From positions 26,595-90,594 of the forward strand of contig WFOS01000037.1 in assembly GCA_015487975.1 (NCBI GenBank): DNA of 64,000 nucleotides. The letters run 5' to 3'. Both the position numbers and the translations under genes were made by a program. The number at the start of each line of letters is the position of its first letter. The first letter of the stretch is position 1. A model generated the notes under the pieces. That model saw only the letters and a program-made list of their open reading frames with translations, was not told where the DNA came from and did not search any database. Positions 26,996-35,949 of the stretch are shown in pieces. This stretch comes from Ardenticatena sp. GTDB taxonomy: Bacteria; Chloroflexota; Anaerolineae; Ardenticatenales; Ardenticatenaceae.

Positions 26996-27631
26996 TTATT
27001 CGTGTGCCACCGGCATGTGCGCGGGTGGTTTGCGGAAGCGGTCGAGCACAAGCACTTTGAGCGTGGTCAGGATGATGGCGATGTCGCGCCAGAGCGAATG
27101 GTCGCGGATGTAGTCCATGTCGAGTTCCACTTTGGCCGGCAGCACCTTTTCCAAATAGTCACGGTCGATGTTCTCCGGATCGGTAAGCAAATCTTCTTCA
27201 TGGCGGAAGTAGATTTGCGTCAGTCCCGTCAGCCCGGGTTTGACGTCGAAGATGCGTTTTTGTTCGTCGGTGTAGCGTTCGTAGTAGTAGGGGGCTTCGG
27301 GGCGCGGCCCTACGAAACTCATATCGCCTTTGAGGATGTTCCACAGTTGCGGGAACTCATCCAGGCGGGCATCACGCAGCAGGCGGCCAATGCGGGTGAT
27401 GCGTGGGTCGTCGTCATAGGTGACGGCAGGGCCGACGTTTTCCGCGTCCACCACCATTGTGCGGAATTTGTACATGGTGAAGAGACGCCCATGCTGCCCA
27501 ACACGCCGACCGCGGTAGAAGATGGGGCCGGGTGACGTCAATTTGATGAGCAGCGAGACGAGAAGGAAGTAGGGGCTGAGCAGCATCAGCCCGATACTCG
27601 CCATGACGATGTCGAATGCGCGTTTGAGCAT
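26996..27631 (-). CDS. polyprenyl-phosphate sugar-phosphate transferase (bacterial sugar transferase, PglC/WcaJ-like)
   Basis: 211 aa. Moves a sugar-1-phosphate from a nucleotide sugar to undecaprenyl phosphate, starting the repeat unit. Signatures: N-terminal KRAFDIV with a re-entrant helix, [50 protein letters not shown] (catalytic Asp-Glu) and [10 protein letters not shown]. The short form lacking extra membrane helices corresponds to PglC-type enzymes. It is encoded 3 bp after the aminotransferase, so an amino-sugar such as a bacillosamine precursor is a plausible first sugar. Confidence 0.93.
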   Translation of the reverse strand: MLKRAFDIVMASIGLMLLSPYFLLVSLLIKLTSPGPIFYRGRRVGQHGRLFTMYKFRTMVVDAENVGPAVTYDDDPRITRIGRLLRDARLDEFPQLWNILKGDMSFVGPRPEAPYYYERYTDEQKRIFDVKPGLTGLTQIYFRHEEDLLTDPENIDRDYLEKVLPAKVELDMDYIRDHSLWRDIAIILTTLKVLVLDRFRKPPAHMPVAHE

Positions 27632-27634
27632 GGT

Positions 27635-28825
27635 TTACCTCCGATACTGATGTGCAATGGCGCGTGTGGCTTCGATAACCGAGAAGACATCCTCTTCGGT
27701 CATGGTGGTGTAGAGCGGCAATGAGATGGCCTGGTCGAAAATGGCTTCGGCGACGGGAAAGTCCCCCCGTTGGTAGCCGAAGGTGGTGCGGTAGAAGGGG
27801 TGCAGGTGGACTGGGATGAAGTGCACCGATGTGCCGATATTGGCTTCGCGCAATTTTTCGATGAAGGTGGCGCGGTCGATGCGCAGCGTTTCGGGGCGCA
27901 GCCGCAGGATGTAGAGATGCCACGCATGATCGACATCGGGGCGTGTGGCCGGAATCTCGAAGGTGTCCATGTCGGCGAATGCGTTGTTGTAGAGCCTGGC
28001 GTAATGGCGGCGTACTTCGAGAAAATCGTTCAGACGGCGCAACTGATGCAACCCGATGGCGGCGGCCATGTCGGTCATGTTGTACTTGTAGCCCGCGGCG
28101 GTGATTTCGTAGTACCACGTGCCTTTGTCCGAATAGCGTGCCCAGGCGTCGCGGTTCATGCCGTGCAGGCGTAGGGTGCGCATCGTTTCGGCGAGTTCTG
28201 CATCGTTGGTGGTGACCATGCCCCCTTCGCCTGTGGTCATGTTTTTGGTGACGTAGAAGCTGAACGCGGTCGCTGTGCCGATGCGCCCGATCATCTTGCC
28301 ACGGTAGCGTGCCCCCACCGCGTGCGCTGCGTCTTCGATGACGGGCAGGCGATGGGTATGGGCAATGTCGAGCAGCTCGTCCATGCGGCAGGGCTGCCCT
28401 GCCATGTGAACGGGAATGATGGCGCGGGTGCGGGGCGTGATGGCACGTGCCACTGCCTTGGGGTCGAGGTTGAAGTCGTCGGCGCAGACATCAGCGAAGA
28501 GAGGGCGGGCGCCCAAATGGACGGCGACGTTGGCAGTGGCGGCAAAAGTCAGCGGCGTCGTGATCACCTCATCGCCGGGGCCAATGCCAAGCGCGGCCAG
28601 TGCCAGGTGCAAGCCAGCTGTGCACGAGTTGACGGCGATCGCATCGTGAGCGCCTGTGTACGCCGCAAAGCGTTTCTCGAATTCGATGGTTTTGGGCCCC
28701 ATGCTGAGCCACCCTGAGCGCAGCGTGTCCACCACTTCGGCAATTTCTGCCTCGGTGATGTCAGCGCGTGCGTAGGGTAAAAATTCGGCGCGGCGCCAGT
28801 TGGTTTCTTGCGGTGTCTCTGTCAT
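27635..28825 (-). CDS. DegT/DnrJ/EryC1/StrS sugar aminotransferase
   Basis: 396-aa PLP enzyme that aminates a keto sugar. NSCTAGLHLALAALGIGPGDEV (about 66-87), VIEDAAHAVGA and FSFYVTKNMTTGEGGM (Lys of the Schiff base, about 193), plus HAWHLYILRL and SLPLYTTMTEEDV. With the 4,6-dehydratase at 22587 and the phosphoglycosyl transferase next door it likely gives a UDP-4-amino-4,6-dideoxysugar. Start overlaps the preceding gene stop by 4 bp, indicating coupling. Confidence 0.92.
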   Translation of the reverse strand: MTETPQETNWRRAEFLPYARADITEAEIAEVVDTLRSGWLSMGPKTIEFEKRFAAYTGAHDAIAVNSCTAGLHLALAALGIGPGDEVITTPLTFAATANVAVHLGARPLFADVCADDFNLDPKAVARAITPRTRAIIPVHMAGQPCRMDELLDIAHTHRLPVIEDAAHAVGARYRGKMIGRIGTATAFSFYVTKNMTTGEGGMVTTNDAELAETMRTLRLHGMNRDAWARYSDKGTWYYEITAAGYKYNMTDMAAAIGLHQLRRLNDFLEVRRHYARLYNNAFADMDTFEIPATRPDVDHAWHLYILRLRPETLRIDRATFIEKLREANIGTSVHFIPVHLHPFYRTTFGYQRGDFPVAEAIFDQAISLPLYTTMTEEDVFSVIEATRAIAHQYRR

Positions 28826-29754
28826 GCGGAACCTCCTTGCCGGGTTGGAAACGTCGCCGTGGTGGACTGCGAATGCGTGGTATGGGTCGCGAGCGTCAAC
28901 ACGCGCTGAACACGTCGCATCGTGTCATTGTCGGGGAAGCGGTTGGCAAGCACCTCGACCATACGGCGTGTCAGACGGTTGGTAAGCAGGCTCGAAATGA
29001 TGGGGCGCAGGCGAACAGCGAACGTCAAGGGTTCGAACAGAAAGCCCATGTGGGATTTGAACGCATCCAGGCCCTTCCAGCTGGACAAGCCCGCCGGCCC
29101 AAAACTGACGGCGCGAACGCCCGGTGTGCGCATCCAGGTTTGGGTGAGCGAGAAAATGAGCGCCGGGCTGCTGTGCTGTTTCAGGTAGGCGGCGCGAGAC
29201 ATGGTGTGCAGAATGTGAACGACGCCGTCGGCCACGAAAAGCGCGGCATACGAAGCGAGGTCGCCCTTCACGAACGCCCCCCAGGCATGGGCCCCCTCGC
29301 AGGTTTCGCCAGCAGAGCAGAACCGCGTCCACTTCTCGGCGTTGCTGAGCATGGGGTCGTCACGGCGCTGGCGGGCCAACGATTCGCGATTGAGCACCAG
29401 GCCTTCGGTTTGCAGGCGTGTGAACGAAATGGGGCGCACCTCGCAACGTTCCAGCCCGCGGCGCACTTTGCGGCGCTGTGTGGCTTGCAAGTTGGGAAAA
29501 TCGTAGTCGGGGTCGCGTACGATGTAGATGCCGCCGGTGGGTGTCCCGTCGCTGGGGGGCAACGAGTATTTGACGCCCAGAATGCGAGGACGCCGCCAAA
29601 GGTGTGCCAGTTCGGCGGGGGATGGTGGGCGTGTTTCGTAAGGGGGCACGCGCACGAAAAACCCATGCCCCACACCATACCAGACACCGCTGGCAGTGGT
29701 TTCGACGTCATACCCGGCTGTTTGCAAGAAGTGCGCAATCGGTTCGTAGGTCAT
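28822..29754 (-). CDS. FemAB/GNAT-like acyltransferase
   Basis: 310 aa of the GNAT superfamily in its FemAB-like double-domain form: TQRRKVRRGLERCEV (about 91-105), SYAALFVADGVVHILHTMSRAAYLKQHSSPALIFSL (about 184-220) and SFGPAGLSSWKGLDAFKSHMGF (about 238-258) match the FemAB/PEP-CTERM-associated acyltransferase pattern. Such proteins attach acetyl or aminoacyl groups to sugars or peptides. Overlaps both neighbours by 4 bp. The acyl donor is unknown; a carrier-protein-bound acyl group from this locus is one possibility. Confidence 0.72.
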   Translation of the reverse strand: MTYEPIAHFLQTAGYDVETTASGVWYGVGHGFFVRVPPYETRPPSPAELAHLWRRPRILGVKYSLPPSDGTPTGGIYIVRDPDYDFPNLQATQRRKVRRGLERCEVRPISFTRLQTEGLVLNRESLARQRRDDPMLSNAEKWTRFCSAGETCEGAHAWGAFVKGDLASYAALFVADGVVHILHTMSRAAYLKQHSSPALIFSLTQTWMRTPGVRAVSFGPAGLSSWKGLDAFKSHMGFLFEPLTFAVRLRPIISSLLTNRLTRRMVEVLANRFPDNDTMRRVQRVLTLATHTTHSQSTTATFPTRQGGSA

Positions 29755-30989
29755 GCGACATGCTCCATGATGGGCGTTGCTTGCGACGGCAAAGGCGCAA
29801 GCATGCTTTGTGGGTCAAGGTGCAATCGTTCGCGAATGAGGCGGCGGTACAAGAGATCGGTTTTCCAGAAGAAGAAGTGTTCGTCGAAGTGGTTGCGTGC
29901 CCGTTCACGGGCGGCCGTGCTCATCTCGCGGGCTTCTTCTGGATGGTAGAGAATGTGGTAGATGGCATCGGCAACAGCACGCGAATCATAGAGCGGCACA
30001 AGCAGACCAGTTTTCCCATGTTCGATGGCTTCATTGTTGCCGCGGGCGTCTGTCGCCACGGCGGGAACCCCCATCGCGGCGGCTTCCATGAGCACGCGTG
30101 GAATACCTTCGACACCGTGCGATGGGAGGACGATGACGTTGAGAATACTCATCAATGCAGGAATGTCGTCGCGGTAGCCTAGCAGCAGAACATCGTTTTC
30201 CAGCCCGTATTCGGCGATCATCTGTTGCGGTGTGATGCTATTGTCCGTCTGGCGGGGCATCCCAACGACGATGTATTTGGCGGGCACGCCGCGCGATTTG
30301 AGCAGGCGGGCTGCTTCGATATATTCGAAAATACCTTTTTCGCGTACCAGTCGCCCCATGTAGCCCACCACGAATTCGTGCGGGCGAATACCGAGCGACG
30401 CACGCAAGCGCATTTTGGCGTCGGGGGTGTCGTGTTCGGGATTGAAGCGGCTCAGGTCGATACCGTTGCCCAGAAACTCGATTTTGGATGGCGGGCAGAT
30501 GCCGCGTGTCGTCATGGTGTGAATGTCGGCGCGATTTTGCGAGAGAATGCCATGCGAGAGTTTCGAGCCGACGGTTTCCAGGGCTTTGAAAAAGTGATAC
30601 TGCCATGGCGACATCAACGTATCGTGCAGGTACAATCCGTGAACAGTGTGAATGATGATGGGGACACCTGCGATGGCCGCTGCCAGTCGTCCCAATAGCC
30701 CTGGCTTGACGGTGTGCGTGTGCACAATATCGAAGCGTTCGCGGCGGAAATACCGCACCAGTTGCACCAGCGAGCGCAAGTCGGTGAGTGGCGTGATGGC
30801 GGGATCGAAGCGCACAAGTTTGACGCGCACGCCATCCAGGATGGTGGTATCCTGTTTCAACCAGTGTCCCGGTGGGCAAACGGCATGCACTTCGTAGCCT
30901 TGGGCTTGCAAATAGCGCATGTAGTTGCCCAAATGCACACGCAATCCAACATCCAGATTGTCCAGGTGAACGACTTTGATACGTCTCAC
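29751..30989 (-). CDS. family 4 glycosyltransferase
   Basis: 412-aa GT-B enzyme adding a sugar to the lipid-linked repeat unit. N-terminal VVHLDNLDVGLRVHLGNYM, FDIVHTHTVKPGLLGRLAA, then the C-terminal donor domain with EFLGNGIDLSRFNPE, VVGYMGRLVREKGIFEYIEAA and VLPSHGVEGIPRVLMEAAAMGVPAVATDARGNNEAI (E-x7-E motif). A GTG at 30989 is favoured, having GGAGG 8 nt before it; ATG 31007 in frame has no site. Only glycosyltransferase in the long minus-strand locus, so other sugars must come from enzymes elsewhere. Confidence 0.88.
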   Translation of the reverse strand: MRRIKVVHLDNLDVGLRVHLGNYMRYLQAQGYEVHAVCPPGHWLKQDTTILDGVRVKLVRFDPAITPLTDLRSLVQLVRYFRRERFDIVHTHTVKPGLLGRLAAAIAGVPIIIHTVHGLYLHDTLMSPWQYHFFKALETVGSKLSHGILSQNRADIHTMTTRGICPPSKIEFLGNGIDLSRFNPEHDTPDAKMRLRASLGIRPHEFVVGYMGRLVREKGIFEYIEAARLLKSRGVPAKYIVVGMPRQTDNSITPQQMIAEYGLENDVLLLGYRDDIPALMSILNVIVLPSHGVEGIPRVLMEAAAMGVPAVATDARGNNEAIEHGKTGLLVPLYDSRAVADAIYHILYHPEEAREMSTAARERARNHFDEHFFFWKTDLLYRRLIRERLHLDPQSMLAPLPSQATPIMEHVA

Positions 30990-31019
30990 GGTTCTGACCT
31001 CCTCCATACGTTCGATGGT

Positions 31020-32303
31020 TCAGGCATGGGCATCGGCAAGATGATGCCGCTGCCCAGCAATGTGTTCGGTGGTTTGGCCGTCTTCATGTGCCAGGAATTG
31101 CGTGTGTAAAAAGATGGCGGCGAAGAGGACCCAGAGCGGGCGGCCATGCGTGGCTTCGTGTGTGGTGGACATGAGCATGATGCCTAACAGCCCCCCCAAG
31201 AGCGCCATCGTCGTCCAATACTCGGTGGATGTGCGTCCTAGGCGGGCAGCCATTGCGAGGGCAAAAAAGAGTTCCCCAAAGAGCACCATCAGCCCGATGA
31301 AACCAATCAACCCCCGCTCGACGAAAAAGGCAACGTAATCATTGTGCATGCCAGCGCTCGCTACGTCTGCTGACATGTTCGCGCCAATGCCAAGTGGGTT
31401 CTCGATCATGGCATCGAAGCCCTCCCGCCAGATCGCCGTGCGTTTTTCCATTTTGTCGGCGATGCGGACATAGGCGAAGGCAAAATCCTGTTCTGAGAAT
31501 TGGTCGAAGAGCATGGGGCCCACAATCGGCGTCACGATGGCGAGCAGGCTGACACTCAGTGCCAGCGTCGCGCCGAGGAGCAACAGCGCCCGCCCCTGTT
31601 GCCCCAGCCAGGCAAGACCCAACACACCCAGTCCCAAGAGTGCGCCGAGGAATGCACCGTTCGAGCCGGTCATGAAAATGGCGAATAGAAAAAATGCCCC
31701 GATAGGCCATTTGAGCCACGTGTGTTTGCCCAGCGGCAACGCCAGGAAGAGGTACATAGCCAACAACAGATAGCCGCCGGCGGCGTTCGAGTTCGAGAAG
31801 GTGCCACTGGCACGCCCAATGCTTTGCAAAAACGCCTCGGGGTCGGTTTTTCGGAGCGCGAGTGCGGCATTCTTGCCACCTTTGGGTGTCAGGAAGGCAA
31901 TGCGTACCCCGAGCCGGCTGAGAATGACGTACACCGCACTCAGGGCGGCGGTGCCAGTGAGCACGAGCATGAAGCGGTTGTAGGCGTCGCGTTTGGTGAA
32001 GGTATTGACCATCGTCAAAAAGAGCGCGTACAGGTACACTTCTTGCACAAGTGCCAGCGCGACCGTCGAAATCCCCAACAGGGTGAGTGTCCCCAGCAGG
32101 GTGCCTACGAAAATAAGCCACATGCCGAGTGCCAGCGGAATGTGCACACGAGCATGCTCTTTCCAGACCAGCAACCAGACGATCCCCATGGCGGCGACCA
32201 TAGCCGCGTCGCCAGGCCCCAGGCTTTTCGTGGTGAAACGTTCGAGCGGCATCATCAGCCCGAAGATGGAGAAGAGGATGAGTGTGAGACGACCGCCTCT
32301 CAT
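31020..32303 (-). CDS. O-antigen ligase/polymerase family protein (Wzy/WaaL-like)
   Basis: 427-aa membrane protein with about ten helices. The large periplasmic loop and the motif ENPLGIGANMSADVASAGMHNDYVAFFVERGLIGFIGL (about 305-342) are the PF04932 hallmark, seen in Wzy polymerases and WaaL ligases. Next to wzx and wzz genes, a polymerase role is most likely. ATG 32303 has AAAGGAGAAACAGA upstream and overlaps the flippase stop by 4 bp; a longer reading frame upstream is only an overlap with the flippase gene. Confidence 0.87.
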   Translation of the reverse strand: MRGGRLTLILFSIFGLMMPLERFTTKSLGPGDAAMVAAMGIVWLLVWKEHARVHIPLALGMWLIFVGTLLGTLTLLGISTVALALVQEVYLYALFLTMVNTFTKRDAYNRFMLVLTGTAALSAVYVILSRLGVRIAFLTPKGGKNAALALRKTDPEAFLQSIGRASGTFSNSNAAGGYLLLAMYLFLALPLGKHTWLKWPIGAFFLFAIFMTGSNGAFLGALLGLGVLGLAWLGQQGRALLLLGATLALSVSLLAIVTPIVGPMLFDQFSEQDFAFAYVRIADKMEKRTAIWREGFDAMIENPLGIGANMSADVASAGMHNDYVAFFVERGLIGFIGLMVLFGELFFALAMAARLGRTSTEYWTTMALLGGLLGIMLMSTTHEATHGRPLWVLFAAIFLHTQFLAHEDGQTTEHIAGQRHHLADAHA

Positions 32304-33838
32304 TCTGTTTCTCCTTTCACGCGATCGAATGCCCAGGCATCGGCGAGGGAAGGGGATGGCAGACGGAGTAAGCGGTGCAGTGGCCTGGGCAGGCGGCGAA
32401 TACGCAAGATGCGCAGAAGTTGTGCCATTTCTTGCGGTGTAAGCGCACGTAGGCCGATGATGGCGAGCGTGTAGACGAGGACGCCCACTGTGATGAGCAG
32501 CGGCAGTGGCAGTGTGTCGCGTATGAACCAGATGACCATTCCCATCACACTCGCGGCAGCCAGGAGACGCCCCAAGGAGCGCCATGGAATGGGAGTATCG
32601 AGTTCGCGGCGGATCGCCCACCAGAAGCCCACAAAGATGGCGATTTCGGAGAACACACTGCTGTATGCTGCCCCCATGTAGCCCAAACGTGGGATGAGCG
32701 CTAGGTTCAACCCGACATTGACGAGCGTCCCTAGGACCATGATCGTCGAGCGCACGCCTTGTTTGTCGAGTGCGGTCAGCGTCAGCCCTAGCGACGTATC
32801 CCAGAAGCGTAGAAGGGTGATGAGTGCCATCAGTTGAAACGCAGCCGCTGCGACCATGTATTTTTCGCCAAAGATGAATCCAATGAGAGGGGCACTAAGC
32901 AGCCAGCCCCCCACACTCAGCGGAAGCGCGAATGCGGCTTGCAGTTTCAACGTGGGGCGCACGTACTTCGCCACGCCGCGCCCAATGTGCCCGTACTGCC
33001 GTGCTACAAGGGGCAACATCGCCATGCTGAACATGCGTGCCAGTACATTCAGACGGTAGAACAGCACGCTGGCGACCTCATACAGCCCTACTTCAGCGGT
33101 GTTGCGCAGGTACGACAGCATGAGAATGTCCACGCGGGCAAAGATGGGCGACATGGCCATGCTCAGCGCGTAGGGCAAAGTTTTGCGCCCCAGGCGACGT
33201 TGCAGGGGAACATTCAAGTGTGGGCGGGGCCATTGCTCCCAATGGCGACGATAGAGCAAGGTGCTACTGCCAAGCCCAACCAGGCGTGAGATAATGTACA
33301 CCACGAAAATCGTGAGAAAAGGCAGATGCATCAGCAAGACGACGGCAGCGGCGATGAAGAATGCGGTTTCTTGCAGAATGATGGCATACGCCGAGAGGTC
33401 CATACGTTCGTGCCCGCCAAACCCCGCGTTGAGCAGGTTGCCCCACGTGTCAATCGCCATGGCGATGGCGGCCAGTGCCACCGCCTGCACGATCATGGGG
33501 GGATACCCCAGGAGCCAGACCAGCGTGGGCATGACCACCATGCTCAACAGCCCTAGCCCCAGGGTCATCGTCAGTGCATTGCCCACGTAGGTGTGGATGT
33601 TGTCGCGCTGATACCCAATGTCGCGTACCAGGAGCAGCAAAAGCCCCATGTGGTTGAGGACGCCGAAGGTCATCACGAAGGTGAGGACGAATGAAAATGC
33701 CCCTACGTCTTCCACCCCACGAAAACGGGCAATGGCCACGATGATGAGGAACTTCGAGACGCTGACTGCCAGGAAGTTCGCGAGTTGTGCAAAACTGTTG
33801 CGTGCGACGCGCCGCGCGTCGTTGGCAGGGGTGTTCAT
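32300..33838 (-). CDS. oligosaccharide flippase (Wzx-like)
   Basis: 512 aa with about 12-14 transmembrane helices of the MATE/MVF polysaccharide-transport family. N-terminal NSFAQLANFLAVSVSKFLIIVAIARFRG, then ARVDILMLSYLRNTAEVGLYEVAS and IFGEKY, all typical of Wzx. Moves the undecaprenyl-linked repeat unit across the membrane. ATG overlaps the upstream TAA by 1 bp (TAATG). Confidence 0.9.
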   Translation of the reverse strand: MNTPANDARRVARNSFAQLANFLAVSVSKFLIIVAIARFRGVEDVGAFSFVLTFVMTFGVLNHMGLLLLLVRDIGYQRDNIHTYVGNALTMTLGLGLLSMVVMPTLVWLLGYPPMIVQAVALAAIAMAIDTWGNLLNAGFGGHERMDLSAYAIILQETAFFIAAAVVLLMHLPFLTIFVVYIISRLVGLGSSTLLYRRHWEQWPRPHLNVPLQRRLGRKTLPYALSMAMSPIFARVDILMLSYLRNTAEVGLYEVASVLFYRLNVLARMFSMAMLPLVARQYGHIGRGVAKYVRPTLKLQAAFALPLSVGGWLLSAPLIGFIFGEKYMVAAAAFQLMALITLLRFWDTSLGLTLTALDKQGVRSTIMVLGTLVNVGLNLALIPRLGYMGAAYSSVFSEIAIFVGFWWAIRRELDTPIPWRSLGRLLAAASVMGMVIWFIRDTLPLPLLITVGVLVYTLAIIGLRALTPQEMAQLLRILRIRRLPRPLHRLLRLPSPSLADAWAFDRVKGETE

Positions 33839-35223
33839 TACAGGTATCCCAGGCTTTTCAATTGAGCGATCAAATCTTCGTCAAGATGTTGTTCCAGGAT
33901 GTCTATTCCAACCGTGGTGATCGTCTCCAGCCAGGTATCAAGCATGGTGTGCAAGCGTGCCGCCTGCTCAGGCTGGTCGGTGATGCGGTTGGTGGTTTCG
34001 TGCGGGTCATGTGCCAGGTCGTAGTACGCATGTGCGCCATCACCCCGCCAGATGAATTTTTCATGCTCGGTGCGGATGGCACGCAGGGGGTGGCTGAGTG
34101 CCGTGGCGTCGAAATCGGGGGCGACACGTGCCAGACGACGTACATTGGGAGCAGGGTCTTCGCTGATGGTGAAGGGCAGGGGGTGTTCGGCAACGTGCGA
34201 TGGCCAGAGCGGACGCCCGCGAAGGTCGTTGGGAACGTCGTCGGGTGAGCGCCCCACCAGGTCGAGCAGGGTGGTGAAAAGTTCGGTCGTTTGAACGAGT
34301 GAGCGCACGCGCTGACCACCTGCCGCATATTCGGGGTGGTGCATGATGAGTGGCACATGAACCAGTGGTTCGTACATGGAGTTTCCATGCCCAGTCAAGT
34401 TGTGTTCGCCAAGATGCTCGCCATGGTCGGCGGTGATGATGATGAGCGTGTCATGGAGCAAGCCATCATCGGCGAGTTGGTCGAGCAGTGTGCCAATCGC
34501 GTTGTCGAGAAAGGCAATTTCACCGTCGTAATAGTCGGTGAGTGTATCGAGATACTCGTCGCGGTTGGTGATCTCGCCAGTGGTGATTTGGTGAGCGTCC
34601 AGGCCAAAGACCCACGGTGTGACGCACCCTGGACGTATTGGTGTGAAACCGCGGTGGCGGTAGTAGGGCCAATGTGGGTCGGCGAAGTGGATAGTGGCGA
34701 ACCAGGGGGCATCGCGCTGTTCATTCATCCAGCGGCGCGCGTTGCGGCTGAGGCGTTTCGTCATTTTGCCCTGGGTGTCTGCGGTCAGGCGTTGTTCAAG
34801 GTAGCGGATGCCCTTTTCGACGCGTGTTGTCGTCGAAAACCAGCGTCGCATGAAGTCGTAGCCGCGCACTTCGGTTTGGAAACAATCGAATCCGCGATCG
34901 AACCCGAATGTGCGGCTGACCCAGCCGCCAGTACCAAACATGGCCGTGCGGTAGCCAGCACGCTGCATGACTTCGGCCAGTGTGGTGTGATGCGTGTCAA
35001 GAAACTGGTGCAGGAGCGACGTCCCATGCTGTGAGACGTGTAGCCCGGTGTAGATGGATGCCATAGTGGGCAGTGTCCAGGATGATGGCGAGATACACTG
35101 TTCGTAGAGCACGCCACTTTCTGCCAGCTGATCGAGTGTGGGGCTGGTGGGGCGAGCGTAGCCGTAACACGAGAGATGATCGGCGCGCGTGGCGTCCATG
35201 ATGAGCAGCAAAACGTTCGTCAT
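33838..35223 (-). CDS. sulfatase-family (alkaline-phosphatase fold) hydrolase or transferase without the FGly motif
   Basis: 461 aa. Metal-site motifs of the family: LLLIMDATRADHLSCYGY (N-terminus), and IIITADHGEHLGEHNLTGHGNSMYEP (about 265-290). At the nucleophile position it has SPSSWTLPTMASIYTG, so the C/S-x-P-x-R formylglycine signature of true sulfatases is not intact; Ser or Thr may act directly, as in related phosphoesterases. It could remove or exchange sulfate/phosphate groups on the polymer; two sulfotransferases are in the same locus. AGAGGAAAG lies before the ATG. Confidence 0.85.
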   Translation of the reverse strand: MTNVLLLIMDATRADHLSCYGYARPTSPTLDQLAESGVLYEQCISPSSWTLPTMASIYTGLHVSQHGTSLLHQFLDTHHTTLAEVMQRAGYRTAMFGTGGWVSRTFGFDRGFDCFQTEVRGYDFMRRWFSTTTRVEKGIRYLEQRLTADTQGKMTKRLSRNARRWMNEQRDAPWFATIHFADPHWPYYRHRGFTPIRPGCVTPWVFGLDAHQITTGEITNRDEYLDTLTDYYDGEIAFLDNAIGTLLDQLADDGLLHDTLIIITADHGEHLGEHNLTGHGNSMYEPLVHVPLIMHHPEYAAGGQRVRSLVQTTELFTTLLDLVGRSPDDVPNDLRGRPLWPSHVAEHPLPFTISEDPAPNVRRLARVAPDFDATALSHPLRAIRTEHEKFIWRGDGAHAYYDLAHDPHETTNRITDQPEQAARLHTMLDTWLETITTVGIDILEQHLDEDLIAQLKSLGYL

Positions 35224-35235
35224 CGTTCTTTCCTC

Positions 35236-35949
35236 TCAATCGTGAGTGATGTTTGTTGTGTCAACTGTGCCGGAACGGATGATGTCGAGTGATTGAGGAC
35301 CTTGATTGAAAAGCAAATCAACGACCGCCATGTAGGGAATGAAGTCGCCATGGTGTTGGGTGTATGTTGGATGGCAAAAATCGTTGTACGCAACGGTGAG
35401 GCCACGTTCAGCGAAGATGGTTTCGTCCAGGTAATCGCGTCCCATGGGGCCGGACAGGTACTCGGTGCCGCCAACGGCACACGTCAAATCGGCGAGCAGT
35501 TGGCTGCTTTTGCCTTCGATGCCCAGCGTCGAAGCGATGTAGAGCGGGCGTTCGATGCCGAGGAGCGCCATCATGCGCTGCATCATGGCAATGTTGAGGT
35601 CGGCGATTTTGTGCCACTCGCGTTCGTACAGAGGCCGAATGGCAGGGGCGTATGTTTCAAAGTAGGGCGCACGGCGGTAGTTTTGCTCGATGGATTTCCA
35701 GTGTGATTTTTGCCAGTTGCGCTCGGTATCGATTTCCACGTCGCAAATGCGCTGGTGAAAGCGCCCTTTGGTGCGCACGGGGACCGAGAGCCACAACATA
35801 CCGTTGGGGGTGCGGATGCGGTTGCGGCGCACGAAGTCCCGTTTGGCCATTTGCACGTTGTCGAGCACGACCCAAACATCAGCGTTGAGCATTTTGTTGT
35901 AGTATCCGAGATAGCCGATGTGTTCAGGCTGGTGAATGGCGACGCGCAT
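35236..35949 (-). CDS. WbqC-family protein
   Basis: 237 aa. N-terminal VAIHQPEHIGYLGYYNKM, then VVLDNVQMAKRDFVRRNRIRTPNG, YLSGPMGRDYLDE and FIPYMAVVDLLFNQGPQS are the WbqC family pattern. WbqC proteins are common in polysaccharide gene clusters and are thought to act on acylated or aminated sugars; the chemistry is not settled. GGAGGG precedes the ATG, and its first bases overlap the upstream acyltransferase gene by 26 bp. Confidence 0.9.
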   Translation of the reverse strand: MRVAIHQPEHIGYLGYYNKMLNADVWVVLDNVQMAKRDFVRRNRIRTPNGMLWLSVPVRTKGRFHQRICDVEIDTERNWQKSHWKSIEQNYRRAPYFETYAPAIRPLYEREWHKIADLNIAMMQRMMALLGIERPLYIASTLGIEGKSSQLLADLTCAVGGTEYLSGPMGRDYLDETIFAERGLTVAYNDFCHPTYTQHHGDFIPYMAVVDLLFNQGPQSLDIIRSGTVDTTNITHD

